Shown: positions 41,576 through 50,953 of the stretch, one piece after another | Position numbering within the stretch: position 1 is the stretch's first letter | Layout: each line of letters opens with the position of its first letter | DNA from: Bordetella genomosp. 2 | GTDB lineage: Bacteria > Pseudomonadota > Gammaproteobacteria > Burkholderiales > Burkholderiaceae_B | Assembly (NCBI RefSeq): GCF_002261345.1 | Contig: NZ_NEVT01000003.1 | Location: 1,364,001 to 1,428,000 of the forward strand | DNA length: 64,000 nucleotides | Direction of reading: 5' to 3' | Position numbers and translations under genes: made by a program | The notes under the pieces: model-generated | Seen by the model: only the letters and a program-made list of their open reading frames with translations | The model's database searches: none | What the model was told of the DNA's origin: nothing

Positions 41576-42451
41576 CTAGGGCAGCCGCTGTGGCGAGGGC
41601 GGGGCGCCCACGATCGCCCGCAGCGGTTCGCCGGAGTGGTCCAGCCGGGGCATGGCGCTCAGCAAGGCCCGTGTGTATGGATGGGCTGGCGTATCGAAGA
41701 CTTCCATGACCGGGCCTGTCTCGACGGCCTTGCCGGCATACATGACCAGCATCTGGTCCGCCATTTTTGCCACCACCCCCATATCGTGGGTCACAATCAG
41801 GATCGCCATGCCCAGCCGGTCGCGCAAGCTCAGCAGCAATTGCAGGATTTGCGCTTTGATGGTGGCGTCCAGCGCCGTGGTGGGCTCGTCCGCGATCAGC
41901 AGGTCAGGCTCCAGGGCCAGAGCCATGGCGATCAGGGCCCGCTGCCGCATGCCGCCGGAGAACTGGTGCGGATATTGCCTCGCACGCTCGGCGGGCGATG
42001 GAATGCCGGTCATGCCCAGCAGCTCCACCGCGCGCCGCATGGCGTCACGCCTGGAGGTGCCGCGATGCACCATGAGCGTTTCGGCGATCTGGCAGCCCAC
42101 CGTGGTGCACGGGTTCAGAGCAGCCAGTGCGTCCTGGCTGATCAGGGCCATGCGCTCGCCGCAAAGGCGGCGACGGGCGCGGGCGGACAAACCCAGGATA
42201 TCCTGCCCGTCCAGCATGATCTGGCCGGTAGTGCGTGCCTGCCCATCGAGCAGCCCCATGACGGCCCGGACCAGGGTGGATTTGCCCGACCCGGACTCGC
42301 CGATGATGGCATAGATCTCGCCGCGGCGCACCTTGAAGGCAACGTCCCGGACCACTTGAACGTCAGCTCCCGCATGGCGAAAAGCCACATTCATTGCCGA
42401 GACCGACAGCAGCGTCGCCGTCAGCTTGGAAGACTGGGGAAGCCCGCTCAT
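41576..42451 (-). CDS. DppD-like ABC transporter ATPase, C-terminus cut by an in-frame TAG
   Basis: 291 residues remain. Walker A GESGSGKST, the SQDALAALNP Q-loop, signature FSGGMRQRALIAMAL, Walker B LLIADEPTTALD and THDMGVVAKMAD are all intact. The frame stops at TAG 41576-41578 after APPSPQRLP. In-frame reading past it gives ACAFHPRCPLAVARC and ESLCHFTPEE, the conserved Cys-rich end of Dpp/Opp ATPases, to a TGA at 41435-41437 overlapping the dppF start. A single nonsense change is the simplest explanation, with 46 residues lost. The nucleotide-binding core is complete, so partial function is possible. Start ATG 42451 overlaps the preceding stop (ATGA). Confidence 0.85.
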   Translation of the reverse strand: MSGLPQSSKLTATLLSVSAMNVAFRHAGADVQVVRDVAFKVRRGEIYAIIGESGSGKSTLVRAVMGLLDGQARTTGQIMLDGQDILGLSARARRRLCGERMALISQDALAALNPCTTVGCQIAETLMVHRGTSRRDAMRRAVELLGMTGIPSPAERARQYPHQFSGGMRQRALIAMALALEPDLLIADEPTTALDATIKAQILQLLLSLRDRLGMAILIVTHDMGVVAKMADQMLVMYAGKAVETGPVMEVFDTPAHPYTRALLSAMPRLDHSGEPLRAIVGAPPSPQRLP

Positions 42452-44001
42452 TGGCCGACCACTTTCACGGTTGCCAGGTCGAAATTGTCGCCATACAAGG
42501 CTTCCCATTGCAGCTTGTTCGAGAAGCCGTAGATCGACGCGGCCTGCCATACCGCCGCGACATAGTAGCGGTCGTGCACCAGTTTCTGGGCCTGCTTCCA
42601 GAGCGCCGTGCGCTTTGCCTCGTCCATCTCGGCGTTGGCCTGGTCGGCGATGCGGTCGTACTCCGGGTCCGCGGTGATGCTGAGCGGAGAGTTCGATTTC
42701 AGGAAGGAACTCATCTTGCTGGCGTCGCCCTCGCCGAAATCCCATCCGATGACATAGAACGGCCCCGCGCTGCGGCTCTGCATCATGCCGATCAGGCGGC
42801 CCCACTCCATCACCCGGGGAGACACCTTGAACCCGGTCGATCCGAGTTGGGCGTTGATCGCCTGGTAAATGTCCCGGTCGGCGACATAGCGTCCGTCGGA
42901 CGTATAAGTGCTGAGCTCTACGGTCTTGCCGTCCATCAATTCCTTGGCCAGCTTGCGGTCATGCCGATAGGGCTGGATGTTCTTGTCGACCTGCACCACA
43001 TTCGGTCCCAGCGGCGTACCGAGCACGCGCCCGTACTTGCCCAGCAGGTGAGTGACGATGTTGTTGATGTCCAACGATGCGGCGAATGCCTGGCGCACGC
43101 GAATATCGTTGAAAGGCGGTTTGCGCGAGTCGAGCAACAGCGTGTGTACCAGGCCGTTCATGCTGGCGACGATCCTGGCGTTGTCGGATTTTTCGATCCG
43201 CTCGACGTCGGAGATGGGAACGCGCTGGATGATATCCACATCGCCCTGCAGCAAGGCGTTCACCCGGGTGGAATTCTCGGGGACAAACGTGTACCGCCCA
43301 CGCGCGACATCCGGCATCGGCCCCCAATAGTCGGGATTGCGCACCAGCGTCAGGGACGTGCCCTTGCGCCATTCTTCCAACTTGTAGGGGCCGGTCCCCA
43401 TGGGCTTGTCATTGACCTCCTGGTTGCTGTGCGTCTCGAAGTAGTGCTTCGGCACGATGAAGACGCGGCCGCTTCCGCCGATGGGTTGCATGCGGCGGGC
43501 CAGCAGCGGGTCGAGGGTCTTGGTGCGGATCTGCACGGTATGGTCGTCCACCACAATAATCTCGGCGATCGACGTGATCTGCGAATAGTGCGGCGAATTG
43601 AGGTTGGGCGTGAGCAAGCGTTCCAACGAATACTTCACGTCCTGGGCAGTAAAAGGCGTGCCATCGTGGAACTTGACGTCATCGCGCAGTTTGAATTCCC
43701 ACAGCGTAGGTTCCTTCAGTTCGAAGGACTTGGCCAGGTGCGGCTTGAGTTGGCCGGTTTCCGGATCCAGGACCAGCAGGGTCTCATAGATCTGGCTCAT
43801 GATGGCCATGTCGGGACCGTTGGCGGTGCGGCTGGGATCAAGCAGGTCGATGCCGCCGCTGAGCGCGATGCGGACCTCCTGATCGGTGACGGCCTGGGCG
43901 CAGGGGGCAGACAATAGCGCCGCAGCCAGTAGGCTATTGCGCCACCAGCGTAGGCGCGAGCCTGACGGCAGGGTCTTGGTAACAGCTGCGAATAATCTCA
44001 T
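42448..44001 (-). CDS. ABC transporter substrate-binding protein (DppA/OppA family)
   Basis: A 517-residue periplasmic protein. A signal peptide ends about ALLSAPCAQA (residue 37). The mature part has the SBP_bac_5 pattern: NGPDMAIMSQIYETLLVLDP, KLRDDVKFHDGTPFTAQDVK, MGTGPYKLEEWRKGT, RNPDYWG. AGGGG lies 6 bases before ATG 44001. It delivers substrate to DppB/C/D/F beside it. The ligand may be a peptide, glutathione-like or amine compound; none is predictable. Confidence 0.93.
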   Translation of the reverse strand: MRLFAAVTKTLPSGSRLRWWRNSLLAAALLSAPCAQAVTDQEVRIALSGGIDLLDPSRTANGPDMAIMSQIYETLLVLDPETGQLKPHLAKSFELKEPTLWEFKLRDDVKFHDGTPFTAQDVKYSLERLLTPNLNSPHYSQITSIAEIIVVDDHTVQIRTKTLDPLLARRMQPIGGSGRVFIVPKHYFETHSNQEVNDKPMGTGPYKLEEWRKGTSLTLVRNPDYWGPMPDVARGRYTFVPENSTRVNALLQGDVDIIQRVPISDVERIEKSDNARIVASMNGLVHTLLLDSRKPPFNDIRVRQAFAASLDINNIVTHLLGKYGRVLGTPLGPNVVQVDKNIQPYRHDRKLAKELMDGKTVELSTYTSDGRYVADRDIYQAINAQLGSTGFKVSPRVMEWGRLIGMMQSRSAGPFYVIGWDFGEGDASKMSSFLKSNSPLSITADPEYDRIADQANAEMDEAKRTALWKQAQKLVHDRYYVAAVWQAASIYGFSNKLQWEALYGDNFDLATVKVVGQ

Positions 44002-44071
44002 GGCGAATCCCCTTTAGTCGGAATGGGATGCTGCGGTATCTGAGAAGAACGATGGCCCGGTCGGGCAGGGC

Positions 44072-44953
44072 TCAGCCCCGGGTCAGTTTGGGATCGGAGT
44101 AATCCCGCAACTGCTCGCCCAATACGTTGATCGACAGGACCAGCAGGAAGATGCATCCGCCTGGAAATACGGTCAGCCACCAGGCGGTCTGCATGTAGTC
44201 GCGGCCTTCGCTGAGCATCCTGCCCCAGGTCGGCGTATCTGTCGGCACTCCAAGGCCGACAAAACTCAGGCCGCTTTCCATCACGATCGCCGTACCCAGC
44301 GCAAAGGTCGCCAGTACCAGGACATTCGGCAACACATTGGGCAGGATGTGGCGGGCCAGGATGCGTAGCGTAGTACCGCGCATTACATGCACGGCTTCGA
44401 TGTACTCCAGGTTCTTGATCTGGGTGGTATCCGAGTAGGTGATGCGGGCGAACGGCACCCAGCTGCCAAGCGCTATCACGCCGATGACCAGCGGCACGCT
44501 GGGCCGCAGGATGCCGACGATCGTGATCGCCAGCAGGAAGAACGGGAATGAAAGCTGGATGTTCGACAGGTAGAGCAGCAGGTCGGCCAGGCGGCCACCG
44601 CGGTAGCCGGCGCCGACGCCAGTACATATGCCAACCGCGGCCGCCAGCAGCACTGCCACGATAGAAACGACGAGCGCCGGGCGCGCGCCGACGATCAGTA
44701 GAGAAAGCACGTCGCGCCCGAGCGCCTCGGTGCCCAGCCAATAGCGGCCCTCCGGCCCTTGGGCTCCGGGCGGGAGCAGGCGGCTGCCCAGATCCTGGTA
44801 GGTGGGGTCGTGCGGCGCCAGTGCCTCGCCGCCAATGGCAGCGGCCACTACCAATGCCATGAAGAGCGCCGCGATCACGATGATGGCTGGCTGGCCCGCC
44901 AGGGCGCGTCGCACGCCATGCAGCGGATTCATTGTCAGTGAGTTGGTCGTCAT
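44072..44953 (-). CDS. ABC transporter permease (DppC-like)
   Basis: A 293-residue inner-membrane subunit with the N-terminal helix IVIAALFMALVVAAAIGGEA, the GTEALGRDVLSLLIVGAR motif typical of DppC and about six helices. The EAA-like loop YIEAVHVMRGTTLRILARHI contacts the ATPases. ATG 44953 overlaps the dppB stop by 4 bases. The downstream binding-protein gene is 70 bp away. Confidence 0.93.
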   Translation of the reverse strand: MTTNSLTMNPLHGVRRALAGQPAIIVIAALFMALVVAAAIGGEALAPHDPTYQDLGSRLLPPGAQGPEGRYWLGTEALGRDVLSLLIVGARPALVVSIVAVLLAAAVGICTGVGAGYRGGRLADLLLYLSNIQLSFPFFLLAITIVGILRPSVPLVIGVIALGSWVPFARITYSDTTQIKNLEYIEAVHVMRGTTLRILARHILPNVLPNVLVLATFALGTAIVMESGLSFVGLGVPTDTPTWGRMLSEGRDYMQTAWWLTVFPGGCIFLLVLSINVLGEQLRDYSDPKLTRG

Positions 44954-45867
44954 TGCTGTCTGAGCCTCGGGTTGACCAGGCGGATCACGATCTCCACGAG
45001 TACCGTGATGGACGCAAAGATGACGGCCACGTAGGCCACCACGCCCTGGATAATGGGATAGTCGCGGCGCTGGATCGATTCGATCGCCAACCGGCCAATG
45101 CCGGGCCAGGAGAACACCGTCTCGGTCAGCACCGCCCCGCCGAACAGGGTGCCGATTTCCAGCGCGATCAACGCCAGCACTGGCACAATGCCGTTGCGCA
45201 TCACGGTGCGGAAAATCACCCGGCGCTCTGGCATCCCCTTGGCGCGCGCCGCGCTGACATAACCGGATGGCAGCACCTCGAGCATCGAAGACCGTGTCAG
45301 GCGGGTCACGCCAGGAAAGACGTAGAGCGCCAAGGTGGCTGTGGGCAGCACCAGGTTCTGCCAGCTGCCGATGCCGTAAGTGGGAAACCACCCCAGCCCG
45401 ACAGCGAAGATCTGGATCATCAGCAGCGCCATCCAGAACGACGGTACCGAGGCGCCGATCACGCTGATCACCTGCACCGAGCGGTCCAGCGGTCCGCCGC
45501 GCCGGGTGGCGGCCAGCACGCCCAGGGGAATGGCGAAAGCCAGCGCCACCGCCAGGGATGCGCCTGCGAGCAGCGCCGTGTTGGGCAAGCGCCGCATGAT
45601 GATGGACGTTACGGTGTCGCCGTCGAAATACGACTTGCCGAAATCGCCTCGCACGGCTCCCGCGAGGTAGCGGAAATACTGCACCGACACAGGTTGGTCG
45701 AGCCCCAATTCGCGTTGCAGCGCGACGCGCTGCTCGGCGGTGGCGTCCTGCGGCAGGATCTGCGTGGTGGGATCACCGCTCAGGCGCACCATGAAAAAGG
45801 TGAGGGTGATCGCGCTGGCCACCACGCACAATCCCAACAGCAGCTGTTTTCCGATCAAATGGATCAT
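44950..45867 (-). CDS. ABC transporter permease (DppB-like)
   Basis: A 305-residue inner-membrane subunit beginning MIHLIGKQLLLGLCVVASAI, with RLSGDPTTQILPQDATAEQR and the YVSAARAKGMPERRVIFRTV EAA-like loop. Six helices. It overlaps dppC by 4 bases and follows the enoyl-CoA hydratase by 12 bp in one transcript. Confidence 0.93.
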   Translation of the reverse strand: MIHLIGKQLLLGLCVVASAITLTFFMVRLSGDPTTQILPQDATAEQRVALQRELGLDQPVSVQYFRYLAGAVRGDFGKSYFDGDTVTSIIMRRLPNTALLAGASLAVALAFAIPLGVLAATRRGGPLDRSVQVISVIGASVPSFWMALLMIQIFAVGLGWFPTYGIGSWQNLVLPTATLALYVFPGVTRLTRSSMLEVLPSGYVSAARAKGMPERRVIFRTVMRNGIVPVLALIALEIGTLFGGAVLTETVFSWPGIGRLAIESIQRRDYPIIQGVVAYVAVIFASITVLVEIVIRLVNPRLRQQ

Positions 45868-45879
45868 GCCGTACGGCCT

Positions 45880-46704
45880 TCAGGAGTTATTGCCGGTCTT
45901 GTAGTAGTTGGTCCGCCATGCGATGCCGGCACTGGGGCCATCCTGCATCACGCGCTTTTGGAATTCGCCACGCGCGGAGTCGTCGATGAAGGAGAGATAC
46001 GCCGCTGCCTCGACCCAGCTATTGATGTGCGGAGTCATGCCCATGGTTTCGTAGGCGCGGTTGATTCCGACCTTGGTGATGCGCACGGCATGCCGGGGCA
46101 GCCGGCAGAGCGTCTGGACCAGGCCTTCGATGGCCGCGTCCAGGCCATCGTCGGGCACGACTGTGCTGACGATGCCCATGCGCAGCGCTTCGGATGCCGT
46201 GAACTGGCGGCCGGTCAGCAGGATATCCTTGGCGATCTTGTGGTTCACCAGCCACGGGACCATCATGAAGGCCGGGCCGGCGCCGAACAGGACCTCCGGC
46301 TCTCCCAGGCGGCAGCTTTCGGTGGCGATGGTGAAGTCGCAGGGCAGGACCAGCTCGAAAGCGCCTCCCATGCAGTAGCCGTGGATCGCGGCGATGACCG
46401 GCTTCTTGCAGTGCCAGACGGCCCAGCGAGCCCGGTTGGCGACGTCGTGCAGCGCATGCAGTTTGTCCTCATGCGTGCGCTCTCCCATCTCGAGCTTCAA
46501 GTCGAACCCGGACGAGAAGGCGCGGCCGTTGCCGCGCAGCACCACCGCCAGGCATTCGGGGTCGTCGCTGGCCTGGCTGATCTTGTCGCCGATGAAGGCA
46601 TAGATCTCTGGCGTCAAGGCGTTGAGTTTCTCGGGGCGGTTCAAGGTCAGGAATAGCACGCCGTCGCGCATTTCCAGCAAGGGCAGTTCGATTTTCACGT
46701 TCAC
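45880..46704 (-). CDS. enoyl-CoA hydratase/isomerase family protein
   Basis: A 274-residue crotonase: LFLTLNRPEKLNALTPEIYA, RGNGRAFSSGFDLKLEMGER, AIHGYCMGGAFELVLPCDFT, EPEVLFGAGPAFMMVPWLVN. Ser-Ser-Gly replaces the usual Ala/Cys-Ala/Ser-Gly in the oxyanion loop, still a functional backbone. Start GTG 46704 shares bases with the stop of the acyl-CoA ligase gene (GTGA), with AAGGAG upstream. It may act on the CoA thioester made by that ligase. Confidence 0.9.
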   Translation of the reverse strand: MNVKIELPLLEMRDGVLFLTLNRPEKLNALTPEIYAFIGDKISQASDDPECLAVVLRGNGRAFSSGFDLKLEMGERTHEDKLHALHDVANRARWAVWHCKKPVIAAIHGYCMGGAFELVLPCDFTIATESCRLGEPEVLFGAGPAFMMVPWLVNHKIAKDILLTGRQFTASEALRMGIVSTVVPDDGLDAAIEGLVQTLCRLPRHAVRITKVGINRAYETMGMTPHINSWVEAAAYLSFIDDSARGEFQKRVMQDGPSAGIAWRTNYYKTGNNS

Positions 46705-48842
46705 TCCTTATCGTGCACTGCGATCGCTGCATCCACCGGGACGACTCGATCGCCGATGACCATGACCGGGTTGCATTCGACGCTTGCAATGGCGGGATCG
46801 GATAGCAGGGCGGCCTGCAACTGGTTGAGCAGGGCGGCGATGGCGTTCGCCGGAACGGCGGGTTCGCCACGGAAGGCCGCCCAGGCGCGGGCGCTCTTGA
46901 GGCGCGCCAAGGCGCGTTCGACTCTTTGTGGCGTGGCGGGGAGCAGGCACACCGCCACGTCGTCCAGCGCCTCGGCCAGCACGCCGCCTAGCCCGACGAG
47001 CCCCAGGGTGCGCAGTGACACGTCGCGCCGCACGCCTACGATCAGTTCTCGGCGTCGCCCCAGGTCACTGGCGACCATGAACCCGGCCAGGGCGCGAGAG
47101 CCGAGCGCCTGCGCGACGTTGCGAGAAATGTCGTCGGCAGCACGGCGCACGGCCGTGGCATCGCCCAGGCCGGTCCGTACGCCGCCCACGTCGCTTTTGT
47201 GCGCCACCCCCGGCAGCACGGCCTTGAGCACCACCGGATAGCCGAGTCGCTCTGCCATGGCGACAGCCTGGTCGGCGTCGGAGGCGGTCAGCACTTCGGG
47301 AACCTTGACGCCGTGTCGCGCCAGCAGTGCGTAGGCGCCAACCTCGGTGGCGTAATCCTGCGAGGCGCCCGCGGGCGGCCCCGCAGCCGGCTCGTCCGTC
47401 CGCGCGGCCTCAGCGTGCGTGTCGACGTCCCGCGCCAGGTAGCGGCCGCGCTTGCGCAGCGCGGCTAATGCCGCGCCCACGGCGGCAACCGAGTCCAGGC
47501 AGGGCACGCCCGCCTCGCGCATGGCCGTGAAAGAGGGGTGGGGCCGGTCGGCATAGGGTGTATAGAAGACGATGGGCTTGTCCAGCCGCGCCTGCAACTG
47601 GCCGATGAGCGGCGCCGCGGTCTCGTAGTCATACTCGCTGTCCTCGGCGACTTTTCCATCTTTCCATAGGCCGTACAACCCATAGTTGACGGCCGCGCTG
47701 AATCCGGCGTCGTGCTGCATGACCAGCCCGGTCAGGGACGCGAACAGGCTGGGATCGCTGGTATACGCGCCGGTCATGTCCACCGGATTGCGCTTGGGAG
47801 CCCAGGCCGGCAGTCGACGACCCAATTCCTGCTGCAGATCCTCCGAGAATGCGGGCACCCGCAGGCCGGCCGATTCGACTTCATCGGTGCACACGGTGGA
47901 GTGGCCGCCGCCTGAGCCTACGATGGCGACATCCTCGCCCCGCATGGGCGGACAGCGCATCAGCGCTTCCGCGACCGGCAGCATGAGTTCCATCTGCGAC
48001 ACCTCGATGACCCCGGCTTCCTCGAACAGTGCCGCGTACACGCGTTCCGAAGATGATAACGAAGCCGTGTGGGACTCGGCGGCGCGCCGTCCAGCATCGG
48101 TCCTGCCGCCTTTGAGCGCGACGATGGGCTTGAGACGGCTGACGCGGGAGCAAGTCCGGAAAAAGGCATCGCCGGCGCCTGGCCGCAACCCCTCCAGGTA
48201 GACCACGATGACCTTGGTGGCCTCATGCTGGCCAAGGTAGTCGATGTACTCGTGCATCGGGATATCGGCCTGGTTGCCGAAACCCACGAAGCAGGAAAAC
48301 CCCACATCGTGCTTGCGTGCCTGGTCCCATAACGTGACGCCCACATTGCCGCTTTGCGACACCATCGCGATCGCGCCGGCCGGCAAGGGACTGATCTCGG
48401 TCAGGTTCAGGCCCAGGTGCAGGTTGAACAGCCCCATGCAGTTCGGCCCCACGATGCGCATGCCGCTGGCATTGCAGGTACGCACCATGTCATCCTGCAA
48501 AGCGGCGCCGGCCGCTCCCATTTCAGCGAAACCGGACGTGAACACCACGCTGAAGGCCGTGCCGCGCGCTGCCACGGCCTTCAGGACCTCCGGGGTCTGC
48601 GCCGGCCCCAGCAGATTGAAGGCCACATCGATGTCGCCCGGCAGTGCATCGGGGCTGGTGTGAATCTGCAGGCCTTCAAGTTCGCCGGCCTGGCGGCCCA
48701 GCAGGGAAATTTTCCCCTGGTACCCCGCATCCAACAGCGATCGCAGGAATTTGTAGCCCGCTTTGCTCGTATCGCGCGATACGCCAAGCAGGGCCACGTG
48801 ACGGGGTTCGAACAGCCTGTGCAAGGGGTGATTCGACGCCAT
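46701..48842 (-). CDS. NDP-forming acyl-CoA synthetase
   Basis: A 713-residue single-chain ADP-forming acyl-CoA ligase: CoA-binding domain EPRHVALLGVSRDTSKAGYK, GPNCMGLFNLHLG, MVSQSGNVGVTLWDQA, phospho-His segment ESHTASLSSS, and ATP-grasp part with VLKAVLPGVAHKSDVGGVRT and SVECNPVMVIGDRVVPVDAA. Unlike its relative at 31936 it ends normally here, without a DUF1254 domain. ATG 48842 is chosen over an earlier frame start because homologues begin at this point. Lies between two crotonase genes, 37 bp after the first. Confidence 0.93.
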   Translation of the reverse strand: MASNHPLHRLFEPRHVALLGVSRDTSKAGYKFLRSLLDAGYQGKISLLGRQAGELEGLQIHTSPDALPGDIDVAFNLLGPAQTPEVLKAVAARGTAFSVVFTSGFAEMGAAGAALQDDMVRTCNASGMRIVGPNCMGLFNLHLGLNLTEISPLPAGAIAMVSQSGNVGVTLWDQARKHDVGFSCFVGFGNQADIPMHEYIDYLGQHEATKVIVVYLEGLRPGAGDAFFRTCSRVSRLKPIVALKGGRTDAGRRAAESHTASLSSSERVYAALFEEAGVIEVSQMELMLPVAEALMRCPPMRGEDVAIVGSGGGHSTVCTDEVESAGLRVPAFSEDLQQELGRRLPAWAPKRNPVDMTGAYTSDPSLFASLTGLVMQHDAGFSAAVNYGLYGLWKDGKVAEDSEYDYETAAPLIGQLQARLDKPIVFYTPYADRPHPSFTAMREAGVPCLDSVAAVGAALAALRKRGRYLARDVDTHAEAARTDEPAAGPPAGASQDYATEVGAYALLARHGVKVPEVLTASDADQAVAMAERLGYPVVLKAVLPGVAHKSDVGGVRTGLGDATAVRRAADDISRNVAQALGSRALAGFMVASDLGRRRELIVGVRRDVSLRTLGLVGLGGVLAEALDDVAVCLLPATPQRVERALARLKSARAWAAFRGEPAVPANAIAALLNQLQAALLSDPAIASVECNPVMVIGDRVVPVDAAIAVHDKE

Positions 48843-48879
48843 GTTGATTGCATGCTCCAGGAGGGGTTGAGGGGCGGGG

Positions 48880-49647
48880 TCAGGGGGCGTCGCTGAAGCG
48901 CGGCGCACGTTTTTCGAGGAATGCGGCAATGCCCTCGCGCGCGTCGGGGCCGCGATGCAGCGTCAGGGCAGTTTGCGCTTCGTACTGCGCGGCTTTCTCG
49001 CAGCCTTCCCACAAACCCAGATTCAGGCCCACTTTGACCGCGCGCACCACTGCCGGCGAGCGCTGGGCAATGGTCTCGGCCAGCTCCAGGGCGGCAGGCA
49101 ACGCTTGTCCGCGTGGCACCAGGCGCGAGACCAGATCGCAACGGGCGGCCTCGCGCGCATCCATGGGGTCGGCGGTAAGCATCAGCGCCAGCGCCCGGGC
49201 CGGCGGGATCAACTGGGGAAGCCGGTAGAGTTGTCCGCCCTCCGGCAGAATGCCGAGCCGGGCGCCGGGCGAGCCGAACACCGCGTTCTCGCTGGCGACG
49301 CGCAGGTCGCATGACAGGGCCAGCATGAAGCCCGCTGCCCAGCAATGGCCGTTGACCGCCGCAATCACGGGCTTCTGCATGGTCAGCGGACGTACAAAGG
49401 GAGCCTCTCCCACGGCGCTCTGCGCATGTTGCCCGGAAGCCAGTTCGTTGAGGTCGTGACCGCTGGAGAAGGCGACATCGCCGGCGCCGGTGACCACCAC
49501 GACGCGGACGCTGCTGTCCGCCTCCGCGGCATCGAATGCCGCCAGCAGGTCTTCCGCCATGGACCCGCTGAAGGCATTGCGGATACGCTCGTTGCATATG
49601 GTAAGCACACGCACCGCGCCGCGCGTTTCAACTCGAATTTGGTACAT
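48880..49647 (-). CDS. enoyl-CoA hydratase/isomerase family protein, first gene of the operon
   Basis: A 255-residue crotonase: VRVLTICNERIRNAFSGSMA, GAGDVAFSSGHDLNELASGQ, AVNGHCWAAGFMLALSCDLR, ARLGILPEGGQLYRLPQLIP. ATG 49647 follows GAGGGG by 9 bases; an earlier in-frame ATG at 49722 is poorer. It begins the minus-strand run of twelve genes. The 261 bp upstream, AT-rich between 49720 and 49770, should hold the operon promoter, shared with no divergent gene. Confidence 0.9.
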   Translation of the reverse strand: MYQIRVETRGAVRVLTICNERIRNAFSGSMAEDLLAAFDAAEADSSVRVVVVTGAGDVAFSSGHDLNELASGQHAQSAVGEAPFVRPLTMQKPVIAAVNGHCWAAGFMLALSCDLRVASENAVFGSPGARLGILPEGGQLYRLPQLIPPARALALMLTADPMDAREAARCDLVSRLVPRGQALPAALELAETIAQRSPAVVRAVKVGLNLGLWEGCEKAAQYEAQTALTLHRGPDAREGIAAFLEKRAPRFSDAP

Positions 49648-49908
49648 CAATGCAATCCCCTCTTCATCGAGGCCAAGCCGGTATCGGCCGGGTCCTTCGG
49701 TATCTAGCGACTTGAAGTTCAAAAATATCCTAAAGGCTAAAATTGGATTGTATGTATAAAAAAATGCCGGGCAATGCGGGATAACCCTTTGCTGTGCGCG
49801 GGCGCCAGGCGAGCGTGAATGTCGACGCCGAATGGCGTCGATGAGAGGGCGGCGGTGTGGCCGCTTCAGGAGGGAGGGGGGATCAGCGGCGGGACAAGGC
49901 GGGGAGCC

Positions 49909-50802
49909 TTAGCCCGCCGGATCGGCCGCCTCTTGCGCCAGCCATTCCATGAACTGCGCAATGGCCCGCTTGCGGGCGGCGCCCGGCAGGGTCACCGCGT
50001 AATAGGCGAACTCGGTGGGCCAGGGGCGGTCGAGCGCGACCGCCAATCGTCCGCTGGCGATTTCTTCGCGGGCGTAGATGTCGCGCACCAGGGCGATGCC
50101 TTGTCCGGTTTCCGCGGCGCGAATGAGCAGGAAATCGTCGTCGAAGGCGGGGCCTCGTTCGATGCGTGGGTCGTCCTTGACGCCCATCGCTTCGAGCCAC
50201 AGGCGCCAGTCGCTGCGGTCGGAGTCCTGCAGCAGGGGATAGGCCAGGCAGTCCGCCGGCTGCGCGATGCGCGGCCCCTGCGCCAGCAGCGCAGGCGCGG
50301 CGACCGGGAGCAGCGCCGGCGCCATCAGGTAGCGGGCGTCGAGGCCGGGGTAGCGGCCCAGGCCATGGCGGATGGCGATATCCACTTTGTCGCGGCGCAG
50401 GTCCACGAGGGTGGGCGACGCCTCGACACGCACCTCGATGGCCGGATGCAGGCGGGTGAATTTCCCCAGGCGCGGCACCAGCCACGATGCGGCAAAGGAC
50501 GGCACGGTGCTGACCGTCAGCGTCTGGCGGGCATGGATGTCGTCGAGCCGGGCCAGGCAGGATTCGATCTGGTCGAATGCCTGCATCAGCGATGGATAGA
50601 CCTGCGTGCCGGTGTCGGTGAGCTGCAGCCCTTGGCGTGTGCGCACGAACAGGTCGCAGCCGACGCGCTCTTGCAGCAGCTTGATTTGCTGGCTGACCGC
50701 GCCGGGCGTGACGCCCATGGCTTCGGCGGCGTTCTTGATGCTGCCGTGCCGCCCCGTTTCCACGAAGGCGCGCAGGGCCAGCAGGGGAAGGACCTTGCCC
50801 AT
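49909..50802 (-). CDS. LysR-type regulator (GcvA-like)
   Basis: A 297-residue regulator: LLALRAFVETGRHGSIKNAA, EAMGVTPGAVSQQIKLLQER, CDLFVRTRQGLQLTDTG, with a GcvA-like effector domain. It is divergent from a glutathione S-transferase and a luciferase-like monooxygenase, 151 bp away, which it probably controls. TTAG/AT-rich motifs between the two genes near 50830-50910 are suitable for binding but no clean palindrome stands out. Confidence 0.93.
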   Translation of the reverse strand: MGKVLPLLALRAFVETGRHGSIKNAAEAMGVTPGAVSQQIKLLQERVGCDLFVRTRQGLQLTDTGTQVYPSLMQAFDQIESCLARLDDIHARQTLTVSTVPSFAASWLVPRLGKFTRLHPAIEVRVEASPTLVDLRRDKVDIAIRHGLGRYPGLDARYLMAPALLPVAAPALLAQGPRIAQPADCLAYPLLQDSDRSDWRLWLEAMGVKDDPRIERGPAFDDDFLLIRAAETGQGIALVRDIYAREEIASGRLAVALDRPWPTEFAYYAVTLPGAARKRAIAQFMEWLAQEAADPAG

Positions 50803-50953
50803 CGAGGCACCCTGGAAGAATTGGAAATTTAGATTGGCTAATTTTATTGCTTAGATCATATCGCTTTTTGCATTGATTTTGGCTGCCTAGAATTCGCTTG
50901 GAAGACAAGTAAGTTTAGTAATTCTGTGAATCTGAGAATGCAGGAGGCCTGCC

